Shown here in pieces: positions 37,886 through 51,509 of a stretch of 64,000 bases of DNA (position 1 is its first letter; each line of letters starts with the position of its first letter). Origin of the DNA: Helopsaltes ochotensis. Taxonomy: Eukaryota > Chordata > Aves > Passeriformes > Locustellidae. The notes beneath the pieces were generated by a model. That model ran no database searches, was not told the origin of the DNA, and saw nothing but the letters and a program-made list of their open reading frames with translations. Where the stretch lies: assembly GCA_013400155.1 (NCBI GenBank), contig VXBM01000099.1:434536-498535 (forward strand), read 5' to 3'. Both the position numbers and the translations under genes were made by a program.

Positions 37886-39708
37886 TATTAAGGATAAACC
37901 GGGAAATCTTGTACTAAATATTCCCATCAATAAAATTCATGTGCAGCTACATCTGCTGGCTAGGACACAAGCAGGGGGGTTGTTCTGACTTTGGCCCCAT
38001 TGAGAATATTTCTCTCCTGAGGCAGCCCATCCCTGCTGTCCATGCAGGATGGAGCAAGGGAAGGAGATGCTATTCTGAAAAGCTGAGAACAGACACCCTA
38101 AATTGGGAAATGAATGTCCAAGGGATTGGTAAAGGAAAATCCCCCAGGGCTGATGCTATTTCTAGTCTGCACATGCCTTGGAACTGAAAAGAGACTATTT
38201 GGGGGGAAAAGGAATGGATGAATAATGGAAGCAAAAATAGTTGCTCCAAATTCCTCTCCAAAGCCATGTTGCCTACAAGCTCTTTGCAAACAATCGACAA
38301 TTCATCAGAAAATGAGCTCATATTTTGCAATCTATGGGGCCACAGACTTCGTGAGATAGTCTGTGAGATAGGTCTGTGTGACTATTAAAAGAACTCTTTT
38401 TTGGAAAAATAACAACACTGATCTTTGTTTTAACAGTAGCAAGGGAAGAGAGGGATTAGAATAGATGTCTACATTTTTCAATTATATGCTATATGGAAAG
38501 CAAACTCTTGGAAAACACTGTAGAGAAAACTTTTCCTTTAAACTTAAGAATAAATTCTTATATTTTCAATTTTGAAGATGCTAGTCTGTCTTTGCTAAAT
38601 TAGAGAGACTTTTGCTACAACCCAAGATAATCCAAGAATGCAAATGGAGTTAAATTCTTTAGTATCATAGAAATTAAAAGAAATTAAACTTCCATTTGGA
38701 GACTCTCATTCAGCCAGTTTTTGTGACCACAAATAGGATTATTATCATGTGATTGAAAAATACTTTTCCTGTGTATTTATATATAAACTATTTTACAGAA
38801 ACTCAAATTCAGTCTAGATGCTTTGATATTAGTGTTTCTCAAATACTAAGACAAGAGAGACATTTTGTGTTCTAATTCTCACTCAACAATAAAAACCTGG
38901 GGAACATAAATGAATTTTAACAGAAAAGCCCAGGAACAGCCTTGAGCTTTTATGCAAAGGTTGATTAACAGGAATATTTCAGGCAGGCTGAAATTCCTGG
39001 TGTGAATTGATTCACACCGCTGACTAGAGTAAGGGAAAAAACCCAACATACAAAACAAAACAAGAACAGCAAAAAAAAATCCATCCCAGCTACTTTATGA
39101 ATGAAAGAGGAGAGGCTGCATTAAATTACTTGCTCAGTCACTGATTTCTAGACATATTTCATTAGACTATTACAATACCTACAGTTGTGCTTAAGAACTC
39201 AGTCCTAAATAGGATATTTTGCAAAGCTGTGTCATCAGCTGGGGTATTGTTGGCAGAGTGTAGTGGTGAAAAATGTTAGGCTTGGGTTGTTAAATCACTT
39301 GGACATATTGCAGGACTTAGAAGAAAGTGGGAAAGACTCACACAAAGTCTGTAATCATGTTTGAAATCACTCTCTGTCAGCTCCACCTCCATACTGGATA
39401 CTCAGAGCTTCACATTAGCATCTTTAGTTTTTCAAGGATATTCCTTTTGTTTTTCCACACCAAAATCACCAGTGGTTTTCTGATAGGCTTTTCTAGGCTA
39501 CAGCTGCCCAAACTCTGCTGACCCATGTCAATGCCAGGGTCTGACATGGCTTTGGTGGCTTGATTCATGCCAGTAGATGATTAAGAGTGGTCTTACCTGA
39601 TTTTTAACTTTATTACTCCAAGAATAACCATAGCTTGCAATGCCTGCATCCCAGAAGATGGGCTGCTGTATGAATTCCGTGCTCTGTCTGAGAGCTCTTT
39701 CCCCAGCA

Positions 39709-39724
39709 GCCACCAGATGGCCTG
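39709..39724 (+). promoter_or_regulatory. Candidate CTCF motif
   Basis: The plus strand reads GCCACCAGATGGCCTG, close to the CTCF core CCACCAGRKGGC. It is 1.8 kb from the motif at 37870 and faces the opposite way. Confidence 0.33.
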
Positions 39725-40850
39725 CAGAGAGGCGCTGTACCTTCGAGCAGCCTCCTGCTCTGACAGGTTAGGAAGGAACCGGCTTCAAAACCGGGACGCC
39801 CAAAAGGGATCTGTGACACACGGGCTGCTCTCATGCGGGCAAATTGTTTACCTGCACTCACGGTCATCTACAGCACATGAAGGTGTCTATCCAGGCTTGG
39901 CTTTACCATCCCAGAGGACTAAACACTAATGCAGACAGCCCTTCCAAAGGACGGAAAAACGCTGACAGGCTAAAACTGTGATTTTGAGGCTTTTAAAAAC
40001 TTCCTGGGTTTTGACCCTTTAGAGACATAGGTGTGACTACTCCATAACCCAGTGTTCGAGATCTTGCTTCTGATAATAACCAAGTGCTTCAGAGGAAGGA
40101 AAACCACAGCAGCAGATGTTTGATAGTCTCTGGCACACAGTTTGTTATTGCATGTTAGTTTGCTACTGATCTTAGTAGGTCATAGCTGATTTAGACCTGA
40201 AAAACTAGAATGGAATCACTTGATTTTCATTGATCAGAGTTCTTAGGTCTTCCTGACATCTCTAAGAGGTAGAAAAACATCAGGAAAAGAATGTGTAGTT
40301 CTTTTCAGAACAGTGACAGCTGACAGCCCTCCTGCAGACCAGCTCAGGAGTGCCAGGAAACAATAGAATAGGTTGATCAGAAGTATTTCTTCTCTGAGTT
40401 CCCATATTTGTACCGAAGTGAGCCAGTTTCATGCCCATTTCATGTAGAATTGTGTCCTTTGTGGCAAAAACACGGGTATTGCCAGGCAGTTCCAGCTCTG
40501 CAGAGCCACGGGGTAGACAAGGACACAGCCGAGGCAGCACTGAGGTTCCCTGGGGGGAGCTCCAAGGATGCCATTCCCCTCAGCCTGGGGAAGCCAGGTT
40601 ACACACAGAGACAAGTTTAGTCAGACTGCTGAAATCTTCTCAAGGCAGATCTAACAACACAAAAATTAGTAAATGCATAAGAGGGCACAGACTCTCTTCA
40701 GAGCTGTCCACCTGTACACAAGTGGTGCTGATAAAGACTTGCAGTCCCATGGAGGTTTTCCCAAGAGTAGACAGGTGGTATCAGCATGTATATCCCACCT
40801 GATTCTCTGACTCTGAAGGTTTCTTTGTTTCTTTGTGTTCCCCCCCACCT

Positions 40851-40852
<2 letters not shown>

Positions 40853-40918
<66 letters not shown>
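40853..40918. repeat. 66-nt poly-T tract
   Basis: An uninterrupted run of 66 T preceded by a C-rich stretch. It may be the poly-A tail of a minus-strand retroposon, but no recognisable body lies to its right. The exact length is unreliable in any assembly. Confidence 0.9.
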
Positions 40919-40919
<1 letters not shown>

Positions 40920-41319
40920 AGAGTCCTGAGAAGGCAACACTTTGGCTTGGTCATCCAAAAGGAGGGAGTTGGAGGTGCGAGGGAAAGAGGAATAGGCTGT
41001 GACAAAAGATGCTACTGACTTATTGCTTTGTGGGTGAAAAGAGCAAACATCTGGAAAAAAAAGCATATTAAAACTGAAGGACTCAAAATTAATCCTGTTC
41101 CATTTTTTACAAACAAGTAAATTCCAGCAGGGAAAATTGTATAAAGGAATAGGTTACTGTGAAGGAGCATAGTGAAAGAATGATTTCAAGAAATATCCAG
41201 ACTTTAAAAAACTCCATGTATTCAAACTGGCAAGGGCTGCTGAAATTCCCCCTGGAGTGCTTATAGAAAAAATTAACTTAATTAAACCTCTGAACCATTA
41301 GTGATTGCATTTGAGGAGG

Positions 41320-41450
41320 CAAAGACAGCATCAGAGGTCTCAAAGGAATGGAAAAGGGCAAGCAAAATACTTAATCTTAAGAAGAGGGCAGGAGAGGCTC
41401 TGGGATTAGCCTTTCCAAGATCCAGAACATGAGAGTGGTTACAGAGCATC
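41320..41450 (+). repeat. Possible ancient LINE reverse-transcriptase remnant
   Basis: One frame reads SEVSKEWKRASKI followed by a lysine-rich stretch, reminiscent of the CR1/L3-type segment before the polymerase core (SEVPEEWKRANVTPIFKK-like). Stops follow soon after. Too decayed to be sure. Confidence 0.25.
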
Positions 41451-44181
41451 CCATCATTAGTACTGAATGGATAAGGAAACCAGAAGGACCTGGCACCAGG
41501 GGTTTGATGAAAACAAGCATGAAGAATCAACCTGAATGCCTTGAGAAGGTTAGTGGCCTGATGGAGAAGAGGGAACCAACGTATGTGATCCTAATTTGAG
41601 ATCCTGGCTTTCAGTTATTTTCTCCCTCATAAGTTAACTGAGGAATGGGGCTGTAATCACTTCTAACTCATGACACTGTGCAGCTGGGCAGGGAAGTGCT
41701 GATATTCCTGTCACTCTGTGGGTACATTTGCATCCCACCAGTTTCATTATGTCGAGAGCATCTCCTGCTTTCTTACCTGCACAAGATCATGTCTCACATC
41801 CCCACCAGAACAGATTAGGCTGGGAGTTTTAGTACAGACCTTTAAAGATCAGCACCCATGGGGCCATTGAAGATCATAAATGTAGTCCAAAAAACCCATA
41901 TGAAGGAGACAGTTCAAGACAAAAGGCTGGATCTGCCTTGCACTGAATTTTGAGTAATTTTTTTTTAATTAAGGGTCTTATAAACTCCCCATACCTTTAC
42001 TAGGGTTTTAACCAAAAGCCACCTTGGCTAAATTCTTGCTGTTACAGTAGAGTCCATTTGTGAAGTAGATTCTGTGCCCATCCTTGTGGGTATGTGCCCA
42101 GTGTCAGCCAAGGGGTAAGTCTCCTTTCCTTCTATAGGCTATTGAGATGTTTTCTACAGCAAGCAGAGAGAGAAAATAATTCTAATCTTGGACCAAATTC
42201 CATCTAAAGAGATCTTTGCACCTCCAGCTTTTTGAGAAAAAGCTGCCAAGCCTTGAAATGGTGCAGCATTTTCTGATCCCCTATACCAGAGTCCCCTTCA
42301 TATTGGGAAGCATGAGAAAGCAGCTTGGCAGAGCCTGCTTGACAAGACTTGACATCTAAATTGAATATCCAGCCTCAAGTTCCTGATTTGATTGAAAAGC
42401 CACTGGAATTGCTTCTTGGTGACTTGTGGACTGCAAAACTGGCTGTGTGCTTCTCCAGATAAGGGCTCCTTTGTGCCGCGTTGTGTAACGGCAGCCACGG
42501 GGTTGATGTGGGCCAGGCCATAAATAACTTCTGCATAAATATTTTTAGCAAATACTTTCTGCTCTCTTGAAATACACTGGACAGCTTGAAGTGTGTGTAT
42601 CTGTGTGTGAAGGAGGTGGGGGGAGCTAGCAGAGCTCCTGTTGGGAGCACAGAGCAAATATCACAGCCCTCCTGATGCGCAGGATAACGCGGCCGGAGCT
42701 GACGCCTCCACCCAGGAGTGTCCAGAGCAAGCAAGATACCTCCAGAGAGCTGCCTGATCAGAGTGGCAAGGCATGCTGTGCTGTGGCAGAAATATCAATG
42801 AGCCCAGTGCACACAGAGGTAGATGCCAACACAAGGGCTTTGAGTAGGACGATCCCTGAGCTGCCAGCCTATCTGAAGGGCCCCTTCCAAGGCATCTCCT
42901 GACCTTTCTGGTGTGCCTTGTGCAGAGGGAACTGCTGGTTGTATTCCCTGTGGCTATAATCTGCTTTTTGTTCTGCACCTAAAGGGGCCTGTCTGACTCC
43001 AGCTGTAGAAAACACCACTAACCTCTATAGATGAGTGCAAACTTAGCAAGGGTTAACAGGGAAGCACAGTTCCTAAAAGACTCCAGCTGCAAGGGAAAAA
43101 CAAACCCTTCACTCTCATACATTAACCCCTACACTAGCAGCCCAAACATCCCTGAAAATGCAGAACAGGACAAAGTAACCTACTCACAATTTCCTCCCAC
43201 CCCAGAGGCATGTCAGGAAAGTGTGATTGATACATTGGCAATGTGTCAAACAGCCCCTACTGGCTATGGCTGATGGCACAGTGGGGAAGGGGCTCACTGG
43301 TATGGATTCCATGTATTTAGAGCTACTGATTCTCTGACCACTTCTCTGCAGACCAAATCATGGACACAGTGCCAGATTCTGTGTATGTCTCTTCAAGACC
43401 AAACAGGTCAGGAGAGAAGGAATAGTAAAAAGCTGGGGGGAGGGGATCTAGAGAGGAAAAGAAATGGTCTGGATTGATCCAGACTGGGATTGTCCAGCAT
43501 AGCCTGTGCATTGCAACTGCTAGTGTAGGGGAGCTTCATAAATAGAGTTAACTTCACAAAAACGTGGAGAGGGAGCAAGAATGCTGGAGGCTGTTAAGCT
43601 CACTAGTTAAAATATACACTTGGCATGAAATAGGATGTAAGGATACATGAGAGAGCAATCTTATCTAGTGCAACTCCTGGGAATCTGGATCTCCAAAACC
43701 CAAAGGAGCTCATTCTGAAATTGGCAGGGAAGCACCAGCACATTTTCCTTCAGTTTTTCCACAGAGACAACACAGAAGTCATATTTCAGCTGAACAAACT
43801 GAGCTTTATGGATGTAAAAATTTCTCTCTGCTATGAAGACTGCATGTAACCAGGAGCAATTACCTAGACTAAGGTATCTGGAATCACTCAGATACCCACC
43901 TTTCAGAATCTTTTATCAAGAGAGGTAGTAAGTCATAATTTACCATAGTAATCCATAGGAGAAGTGATCTCTGGTGACCTTCTGGTAATACATCTGTAAT
44001 ACATCTCAATCCAGCCCTAGTTCTCAGACATTTCTGGGAGGGTTTGCTTGTCTAGCTGTATTCATCAGACACAGCTGATGTGATTAATAAGTGTTGACTG
44101 ATTATTTAATGGGGTGACCCGAAGACAGTTGCTTGAGGCAGTAAAGGAGTTGTTGTAGGTGGGACTTGCTGCAAAGATTTT

Positions 44182-44200
44182 CCCTGCCACCTGCTAGCAA
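44182..44200 (-). promoter_or_regulatory. Candidate CTCF motif
   Basis: The minus strand reads TTGCTAGCAGGTGGCAGGG, one mismatch from the CTCF core CCAGCAGGTGGCAG. Motif resemblance only. Confidence 0.33.
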
Positions 44201-44660
44201 CGTTACTTAATTATTTGGTGCCTTCTATCTTTCAAAAATGAAGGAAAATATTAATGTAACTAATCTAATATTAATCCAGTCTGCTCTGCTTTTGCAGACA
44301 ATGAGAGATAGCAAAAGCTTCCGACTTTCCCTAGTTATACCAGGAGGGAGGTTGCAGCGCAAGGTATTTTGAAAGAAAGGCCAAATGCCAACCTGAGAGG
44401 AAAGCAACAAAAATCAAATAATGAAGTAGTAAGTCCAATTCAGTGATAGAGATGACAATGGGAAATGCTGTTAAGGTGTCAGCCAGGCAGCAAGGAATTC
44501 TCAACAAAAGCCCTAGAGCTTGCTTTTGGGCAATTCTCTCCTTATTCCAGTGTTTCTGTAAAAGCATTGGCTAAACAGAGAATAATAAAGGTTGCCCTTA
44601 GTCTGTGAAATGCCTGGTGATAGTTTCACTTTGTAGTAGCATAATGGAGAGCTGCTATTT

Positions 44661-44677
44661 NNNNNNNNNNNNNNNNN
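44661..44677. other. Assembly gap, 17 N
   Basis: Seventeen unknown bases directly before a long poly-A run; probably a homopolymer the assembler could not resolve. Confidence 1.

Positions 44678-44717
<40 letters not shown>
44678..44717. repeat. Poly-A tract (at least 40 nt) next to a gap
   Basis: Forty A followed by a GGAAAAAGAAAGAAAGAAG purine stretch. The true length is unknown because a gap abuts it. Confidence 0.9.
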
Positions 44718-44719
<2 letters not shown>

Positions 44720-47700
44720 AAAAAGAAAGAAAGAAGAAAATAACCCTATCATAAATAAAAGTATAAAAGTACAACTGGAAATGCCAGAATGAATACATCT
44801 TTTTAATTGGAATGATGTGATCTGCTTTCTCTGCCACATCTTTCCTTGTCCCATATCCTTTCACAAGATCACCTGCTAGAGACTAAATATAAGCCCCTCA
44901 CCCAGCTGAAACAGGCGGTGACAGGAGGTGACACCCTGCAGGCTGCTCCGATCTGGCTGCTCCAGCATTTTGCTGGTAACTGGCAGACAAACGTCTGCAC
45001 ACAGACTTGGGCCAGGCTTGCTGATGAAATCAGTGCTCCAAAGCATCTGTTGTGTTGACCTCTGCACTGGAAGCAGGGCCAAACAGAACAAATTTAGCGT
45101 ACCTTGAGGAAGTGTGCTGTCAGACAGCTGGGATTGCACAAAATAAGAGTAGAGCCCCTTTAGAGAAGGCATCCCCTGACATCTGCATAGCACCTGGCAC
45201 ACACTTCCTTAGCCATGGAGGATGGAGAGGAAGAATATGCTGAAGACTGGATTATCTACCTGATGGAGCAGAGGGGTGTAAGGGCAGGACATAAGCTGCA
45301 GTACTTCAGAGAAGAATAAGTGAGAGAATGCAAGCAAGCAGGTTGGGATGGAGTACAGCCAGATCGTGAGCCCCAGCCACCTGCTAAGTCTGTCCTCTCT
45401 AATAGTCAGGCCAGGGTGCAGAGCAGCTGGGAATATTTGGATGCTGCTGGTGTGCATGGCAATGGTTATCAGGAAGCTTCAGATTAAGACAGGCAAGACA
45501 AAGGGGTAGCTAAATTAGAAAAGGAGATGGGAAGCTAAATCATCTTGATCCAGTTTTACAAAGTGGTGACCTTGGGTGCCCCCTTGGAATAAAATTCACG
45601 TAAGAGGAATTGCAAGCAGTTGAGCTGGACTGAGAAAGCATTAAGTTTGGAGCGTGCTCTGGGCATCTTCCCAATTATGTCTGTGTGTAGGAGCTTGGCA
45701 GGAGTGAGAGGCAGCATGTGGGAGAGGTCTGTCTCACTGATAACAACAAAAAGAAACAGAAGTGCAAGGTGTCCCCAGGGAAAAGTGTAACATAGCCCAG
45801 TTACGTAGGTCTTCTTATCTAACCCCCCAAAAAAGCAATAACAAATGCTTAAAATTAGTGATATGAATGGATCCTGATGACACTGTGGGCATTTATTAAA
45901 CTGTAGCCTTGAAGTCGTCAAGGGAAAAAGGAGCACAAAGCCAAGCCAGCAGAAAACTAGGACTCAGCACTAACAGAGCAGCCTAGCAGGGGGTCTAAGG
46001 GTTATTTGAGGAGCTGGGTAGTAGCTACATGTTGTCCTAGCCCAGATACCTTCACTTTTCTTCATTCCAGTCCAGCTTGGTGCCAAATGAGCCAAAACTA
46101 TTGTTTGTGTCAGGTAGGACTCTGACAGTATTGTGCTGCTGGAGTGGATGAAACCAGCCAAAATAGATGTGGGTCTCACGGGGAAACACCAGATATTTTT
46201 TGGCTGGTTTGAGGTGGGTTTTCTTCATGTATGTAGATCTGAAATGGATTGTGAGTGAGTTTGAAACGCTGTTTGATGTTAAATGCAGGTAAATGAACCT
46301 GTGCCAGGAAGGCTGACACTGAATGGGAGCCAGCAGCTGCTCTCTCCTGCATCCCCAAATGGAGCAGATGCTTTCGAGGCAGAGATGTGAAACAAAATGA
46401 TAGATGTTACTCTTGCTTGCCTCCAGAAAGGAGCATGCAATTAAAATGTAAGCATGAATGGAGCAGAATTTTCTTTCACTGGCAACAGTGTACACAGGAA
46501 GAGTGAGAGCGAAGCAGAAGGCATGGATTGCTGTCGGCAGAGACATCCCCATTTGTGTTGGCAGAGTACAGAGGAGAGAGCTAGTGAGGTATTATCCACA
46601 GCCAAGTTCTTGGACCTGATACGCAAACACGCGTGCGATTTGAGGAGCTGATACAATCTGATATGCAAACATGTTGATTTTTTTCCAGCAAGTTGTAAGA
46701 ATATAGTTCGAGGCTTTTCAATTGCTTGAGGGCTGGTTAGGGAGCTCGTGACATCACTGACCTAAATCTTTAATAAATCAGCAGACTGGGAAACTGCAAA
46801 TACTGAAGACTGAGAGTGCTGGACCAATATGCAGAAAAGGGCAATTTTGAGAACCAATACAGATCTGACATGTTCATCACGAAATCTGCTTTACAAAGGA
46901 AAATGCTATTTTCAGTTAAGTTGAAATGTTTTAAAAGGCACTAGTCTTAACAAAGCATGCTGTAAGCAAAACAGAAGTAAAATACCAGACTGATTTTGAC
47001 ACTCTCAGTATAGCACATTTTGAGCTTTGTTTAAAAACTTTTCAAAATATGTTTATGTTAAATAAAATATAATTTTAAATGGCAATCACACGTTTTCCAT
47101 TTTCATGGAAAACTTTGATGTCGTCTTGGGCTGATTTTGTTCTGCTTGAGGACAGGAGAGGAGGAAAGAAAATAACATCAAAGAAATGGGATTTGCTGTG
47201 AATGGAAAACTCAACTTCTTTGTGAATTTATATATCTCACTGCAGGCTCATTCCTAGACTGGTCAATATGGAACTGCCCCCATGTGGAATTTCAAGGTGT
47301 CTACTGTAATCAGTAGTAGCCAGTGAAAATGGCTCAATGGGAGCAGATGTTCCCAACTGACCTTTTTCCATCAATAGTACTTCCAGCTTGGCTGGTAACT
47401 GTGGGTACATAGATGTGGTAATGTTTTGTAAGCATCACCCTGCACACATTAATAGCAGGGTTTTGGTTCTTCATCCATTAACCTATAGATCTCAGAAGGT
47501 AAGAACTCGTTATTGAACAAATTTCTGATGAGAGTCAGCGTCTCATTGTCTTCATGTCTGATCTGGAGATAAATAAAACATCATTTGCTAATAACCACAG
47601 CAGATGGAACAAGGATTGCCTGTCATCGCTATTTCCCGCTTCACCAAGCATGCAACGTGATCTGCCTTGCCTGATGAACCGGCCCCAAGCAGGCACAGTG

Positions 47701-50700
47701 CACTGTAACGAAAATTCATCTAAGATCATGCCAGTGGAACGCTGGGAGACACCTCAGCCATAGCACTTCCTTGGGAAAGATGTTGGAGGAGACAAGCAAT
47801 CAAGTCTGGTTTCCCACTGAGATGCAGTGGGATGAAGAAGAAAGTCAGTGGGAAGCAGCGAATAACTGCAGGTCAGGAACTTCACTCCCTTGTGCAGCCC
47901 AGGCAACAGGAGAGACACTCTGCCACCTACGGTCTGAAAATTATTAATAGCAAAGAAAAGGAAGAAAACTTTTTGGAAAACAATTCTTATGTGAGCAATG
48001 GATTGTCAGATGATTTGGCAATAGTGTGCAAGTACTCCCACAGACAGAAAAGTACCTGAAAAGTCTCTTTGCTGCAGCAGAGGAGTAGTACCACCAGCCC
48101 ATCTGGAAGCAAAACCCAGGTTACACAACAATCAGGCACAATATTAAGTCTGAGGCTGATTATTCATTTGAACAAGTACTGATGAGCTGGAAAACTCTTT
48201 GGTATTTTCAAGCCAAATGATTTTGTGGCAGATACATTTTAGTGAAGTACAAATCATTAGCCTGATTACAGGCATATCAGTGTAAATGCTGTGTCCCCTG
48301 ATGTCTGGCCATTACTGTGTCTGGTGCTATGAAGAATTCAAGTCATATTCTTCTGTAAACCATTCTGCAGCATCTCTATTTGTCATTAGCATCTTTGTGA
48401 AAGGAGCCTGCATTTCTGATATCATTTTAGAGCCACAGCCTTTCCCCAGCATGACCAGTGATGAACATGTGTGAACATCCATGTGGACAACAGTCAGACC
48501 CTAGCACCTCTTTCAAATGGATTTGGGCAGGCACCTGCAGGGTCATTGATGTTGCTGCCTGCTTGGTCCAGAGTGTTTTAACTTGTGCGTTTCCAGAACA
48601 GCACCACATTTTTCTGGATTCCAGGTGAGGCCAAAAGGCTGGGTGGAAAGCAGGAAGCACCTATATCCCCCTATGCATCCTCATATGGTCTCCCTTTCCC
48701 CTGCTTGACATGGCTGTGGTTTATACTCCTAGGCTGGGTGTGTCACACAGGGCAAACACTGTCCTAGAAGTGGTGCTGGCCTTCATAGTTATTGGTGGTG
48801 AATCAACCATGGGAGATAAAATATATATGTGGAGCAAGGATTAAAGGTTTGAAGCAATTTTTTCCCTATTTCTGGCATCTCTTGGTTCCTTCACAATCTT
48901 GTAATTGTTTGGGAAAACGTCTGCTATAAATACACTTAGATCAGATGCTCTGAGATCAGCATCTGGTGTAACAGATGAGAATAAAAATCTGTTTGATGCT
49001 AGAAAGAGAGTTTCTTTTAGTTCTTGCAGGTTAGTGATTCATCTGGCATTTCAGATGTGAGGAGAAGCCCATTATTGGCATGTCCAGTGGCACTTGCTAG
49101 GGAGAAACCTAGGTACCAGAACTTTGCAGCTATTAAAGTGAAGACAGGTTGATGTTGAGATGGACCACATGACTTGTCTATGTCCCCTAACTGTTTAGTT
49201 ACCCATGTTCAGTGTCTTCCTGACAGCACCAGCCTTCCACAGTTTAAAAACCTCTAGGTAGCAGTGGAAATATTGTACAAATGGGTCTGCACATCATGAC
49301 CTGGTAGCCTTCTACCATTGCATGCCATAAGTAGAATATTCAACTTTGTATGAATGTTTTTATATTAAGATATAGTAGAACTTCTACATATATACTAACT
49401 CCGCTTCTGCTGAACTGTTCTTTTGAAAGAACAACGTGGGGTGAAGGAGGTTGTAATACTGTGCTGACACTTATCTTTGGAAATTATTACATTTTTGTAC
49501 TTAACTGGCAAATGCACGTGTACCAGAGAAAAGAGAAGTGACTACAGTCCATCTGCACCAGTCAGTGTCAGCTGGGATATGAACAGATTTTAACAGAGTT
49601 TCAGAGAGCAGAATTCAGCTCTGCAATGAGTTTGTTCTGGTCCTAAAGTAGGACATCAAGCTGGGATTGAGGTATTTCTAACAACTTCCTTAGAATGAGA
49701 GACAAACAGAATGGAAATTGGTTCTAGGGTTTGTTCCTTGCTCAGACATTCCTCCAACATGAAGTGCCTTTGGCCCCTGGGACCTTGGCCTTGGGGGACA
49801 GGGTCTCTGCACACACTGGAATCCACCATGTCTCAGTATTTGTTACGAGAGCAAACAAGAGCCTGGATCCATTTGATGGGTCAGAAAAGGAGTGGTAAAA
49901 TTGCACTGGCTCTTTTGGAGCATCAGGAAAAGCAATGGTCATTACTAGTTTGCATTTGTTCTTTCATGAAGAAATGACAGTTTGCTCCAAAAGGCCGCAT
50001 TTGGCCATTTTGTGCATCTGTGAGGAGCTCCAGCTGTTGTTTCCTCTCTCTTTGCATTGTTGTAGTCGACCAAGACAATACCACACTCAAATAAGGGCAA
50101 AAAATCCATAAATAAAAGCTGTTTAAATGCCAATAAATAACAAATATGTTGACTCCGGAGGCTCATTGATTACAAATTATTTATATTTTGTAGTTGCATT
50201 TTTCAGCACTACCAGACTCACTGACAGTACCATCCCACATTTAATTGTAAGCAACTGGAGTCATTTCACGGCATTTTGATTACGTCTTACAGCGCATCCT
50301 GCAATGCATCAGCTTGCTTTCCAAATATCTCATTCCTGCTTCTCCTCTGATCATTGAGAATAGCCACGTATAGACAAAGCTTTTCTGAGCAATTTACAAT
50401 GTGTCTGATGGAAATTAGAGAGAAATCCAGACCTGGAAACTTCTCGAGAGTCTGAATTTTTAACTCCTGTGAGTTGGTAGAGGTTGTTGCCCTTGTTTTA
50501 TTTATACTGACTCAGCACCAGATTTTTTGGTTTCTATTTCTCAGTCTGTTGCAGAAGGCTGTTAGGATTCAGCTCACAGAGGCTTGTAACAGGAGAGCTG
50601 TCAGCTGTGCTTGATCTCAGAAGGAAAGGATCAAAAAAGTCAGGGCAATACTGAGGAAGAGGGTCTGAGGGAAGGAAAGTGATATATGAATTATAATTGG

Positions 50701-51509
50701 ACTTCAGCACTATTAAAATGGGTGAGACATGGCCCCCTCCTTCCTCACAGCTCCAGCAAGTTCACCTGAGGCCATCAGATGGGGGTCCTGGGGGCCACCA
50801 GACCCTGTACCCCAAGGGCTAAGATTGTATTTTCAAGGCAGAAGAAAAATAATTACTTGTCAACCTGATACACAATTACTAGACTGACTAGAGTGGTGAA
50901 GGAGACCTTTGTTGGTCTCAGGGAAAGAAAACAAATGCAGTGTATTAGCTGGTCTGTCATGCCAGAACAGCAGCTGAAGGCAAGCAACTGACTCCCAGGA
51001 CTAGCACCCTTCCTTGGTGGGGGATTAGCCCTTACACAATGTGGAATGAGACAAATGAAGTTTTCAGTGCAGGAGAAGAGTGGGAAACACTGCTGACAGC
51101 CAACTCAACCGACTGATGAAACAGCAGCCCCAGGGAGACTGTTCAAAGGCTCTTTTGGTTATTTAATGAAGTGTGGTTGAGTTTTCACCCCTCAGATTCA
51201 GCGTCGGAGGTTTTCTGTGAGTGTTTGAGGTGTTCCTCCTATCCCTGAGCTCATTGACTACTCAGAGAATTTTTTTTAATCATATTCCCCGTAATGGTTT
51301 TCTTTCCTGCTGTGTGGAAGGCCACTCAACTGACACCACAAATTTATCATACAGTGAAGTGGGGATAGGGACCAAGCCCAGGAGCGCACTGCGAGCTCTG
51401 GGAACAGGAGGGGACCTCAGCCAGCTTGGGCAAATGATACCTCCAAGCACGGCCTGGTGAACAATGCTACAGCATTTACCAGTTCCTATGGAACTTTTTA
51501 CAACAGCAG

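Larger units (their letters stand above)
30507..40852. other. Intergenic DNA, no gene recognised
   Basis: Holds an A/C-rich tract (33327-33430), a G11 run with AAAT repeats (34162-34203), a weak CR1-like 3' end (35375-35425) and two CTCF-like motifs. The stretch 30507-31000 may contain more of the decayed retrovirus. No coding exon is supported. Confidence 0.55.
40919..51509. other. Intergenic DNA between the poly-T tract and the end of IL1RAP
   Basis: Includes a possible old LINE remnant (41320-41450), a 17-N gap, an A40 tract, a CTCF-like motif at 44182 and an AT-rich block at 50041-50430 that looks like conserved non-coding DNA. No gene is recognised. Confidence 0.55.

Noticed and set aside
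40698..41066. Polylysine/polyphenylalanine frames
   Set aside because: Translation of the 66-base homopolymer.
46052..46552. 166-codon minus-strand frame
   Set aside because: No recognisable domain, no splice or promoter context, ordinary intergenic composition; taken as chance.
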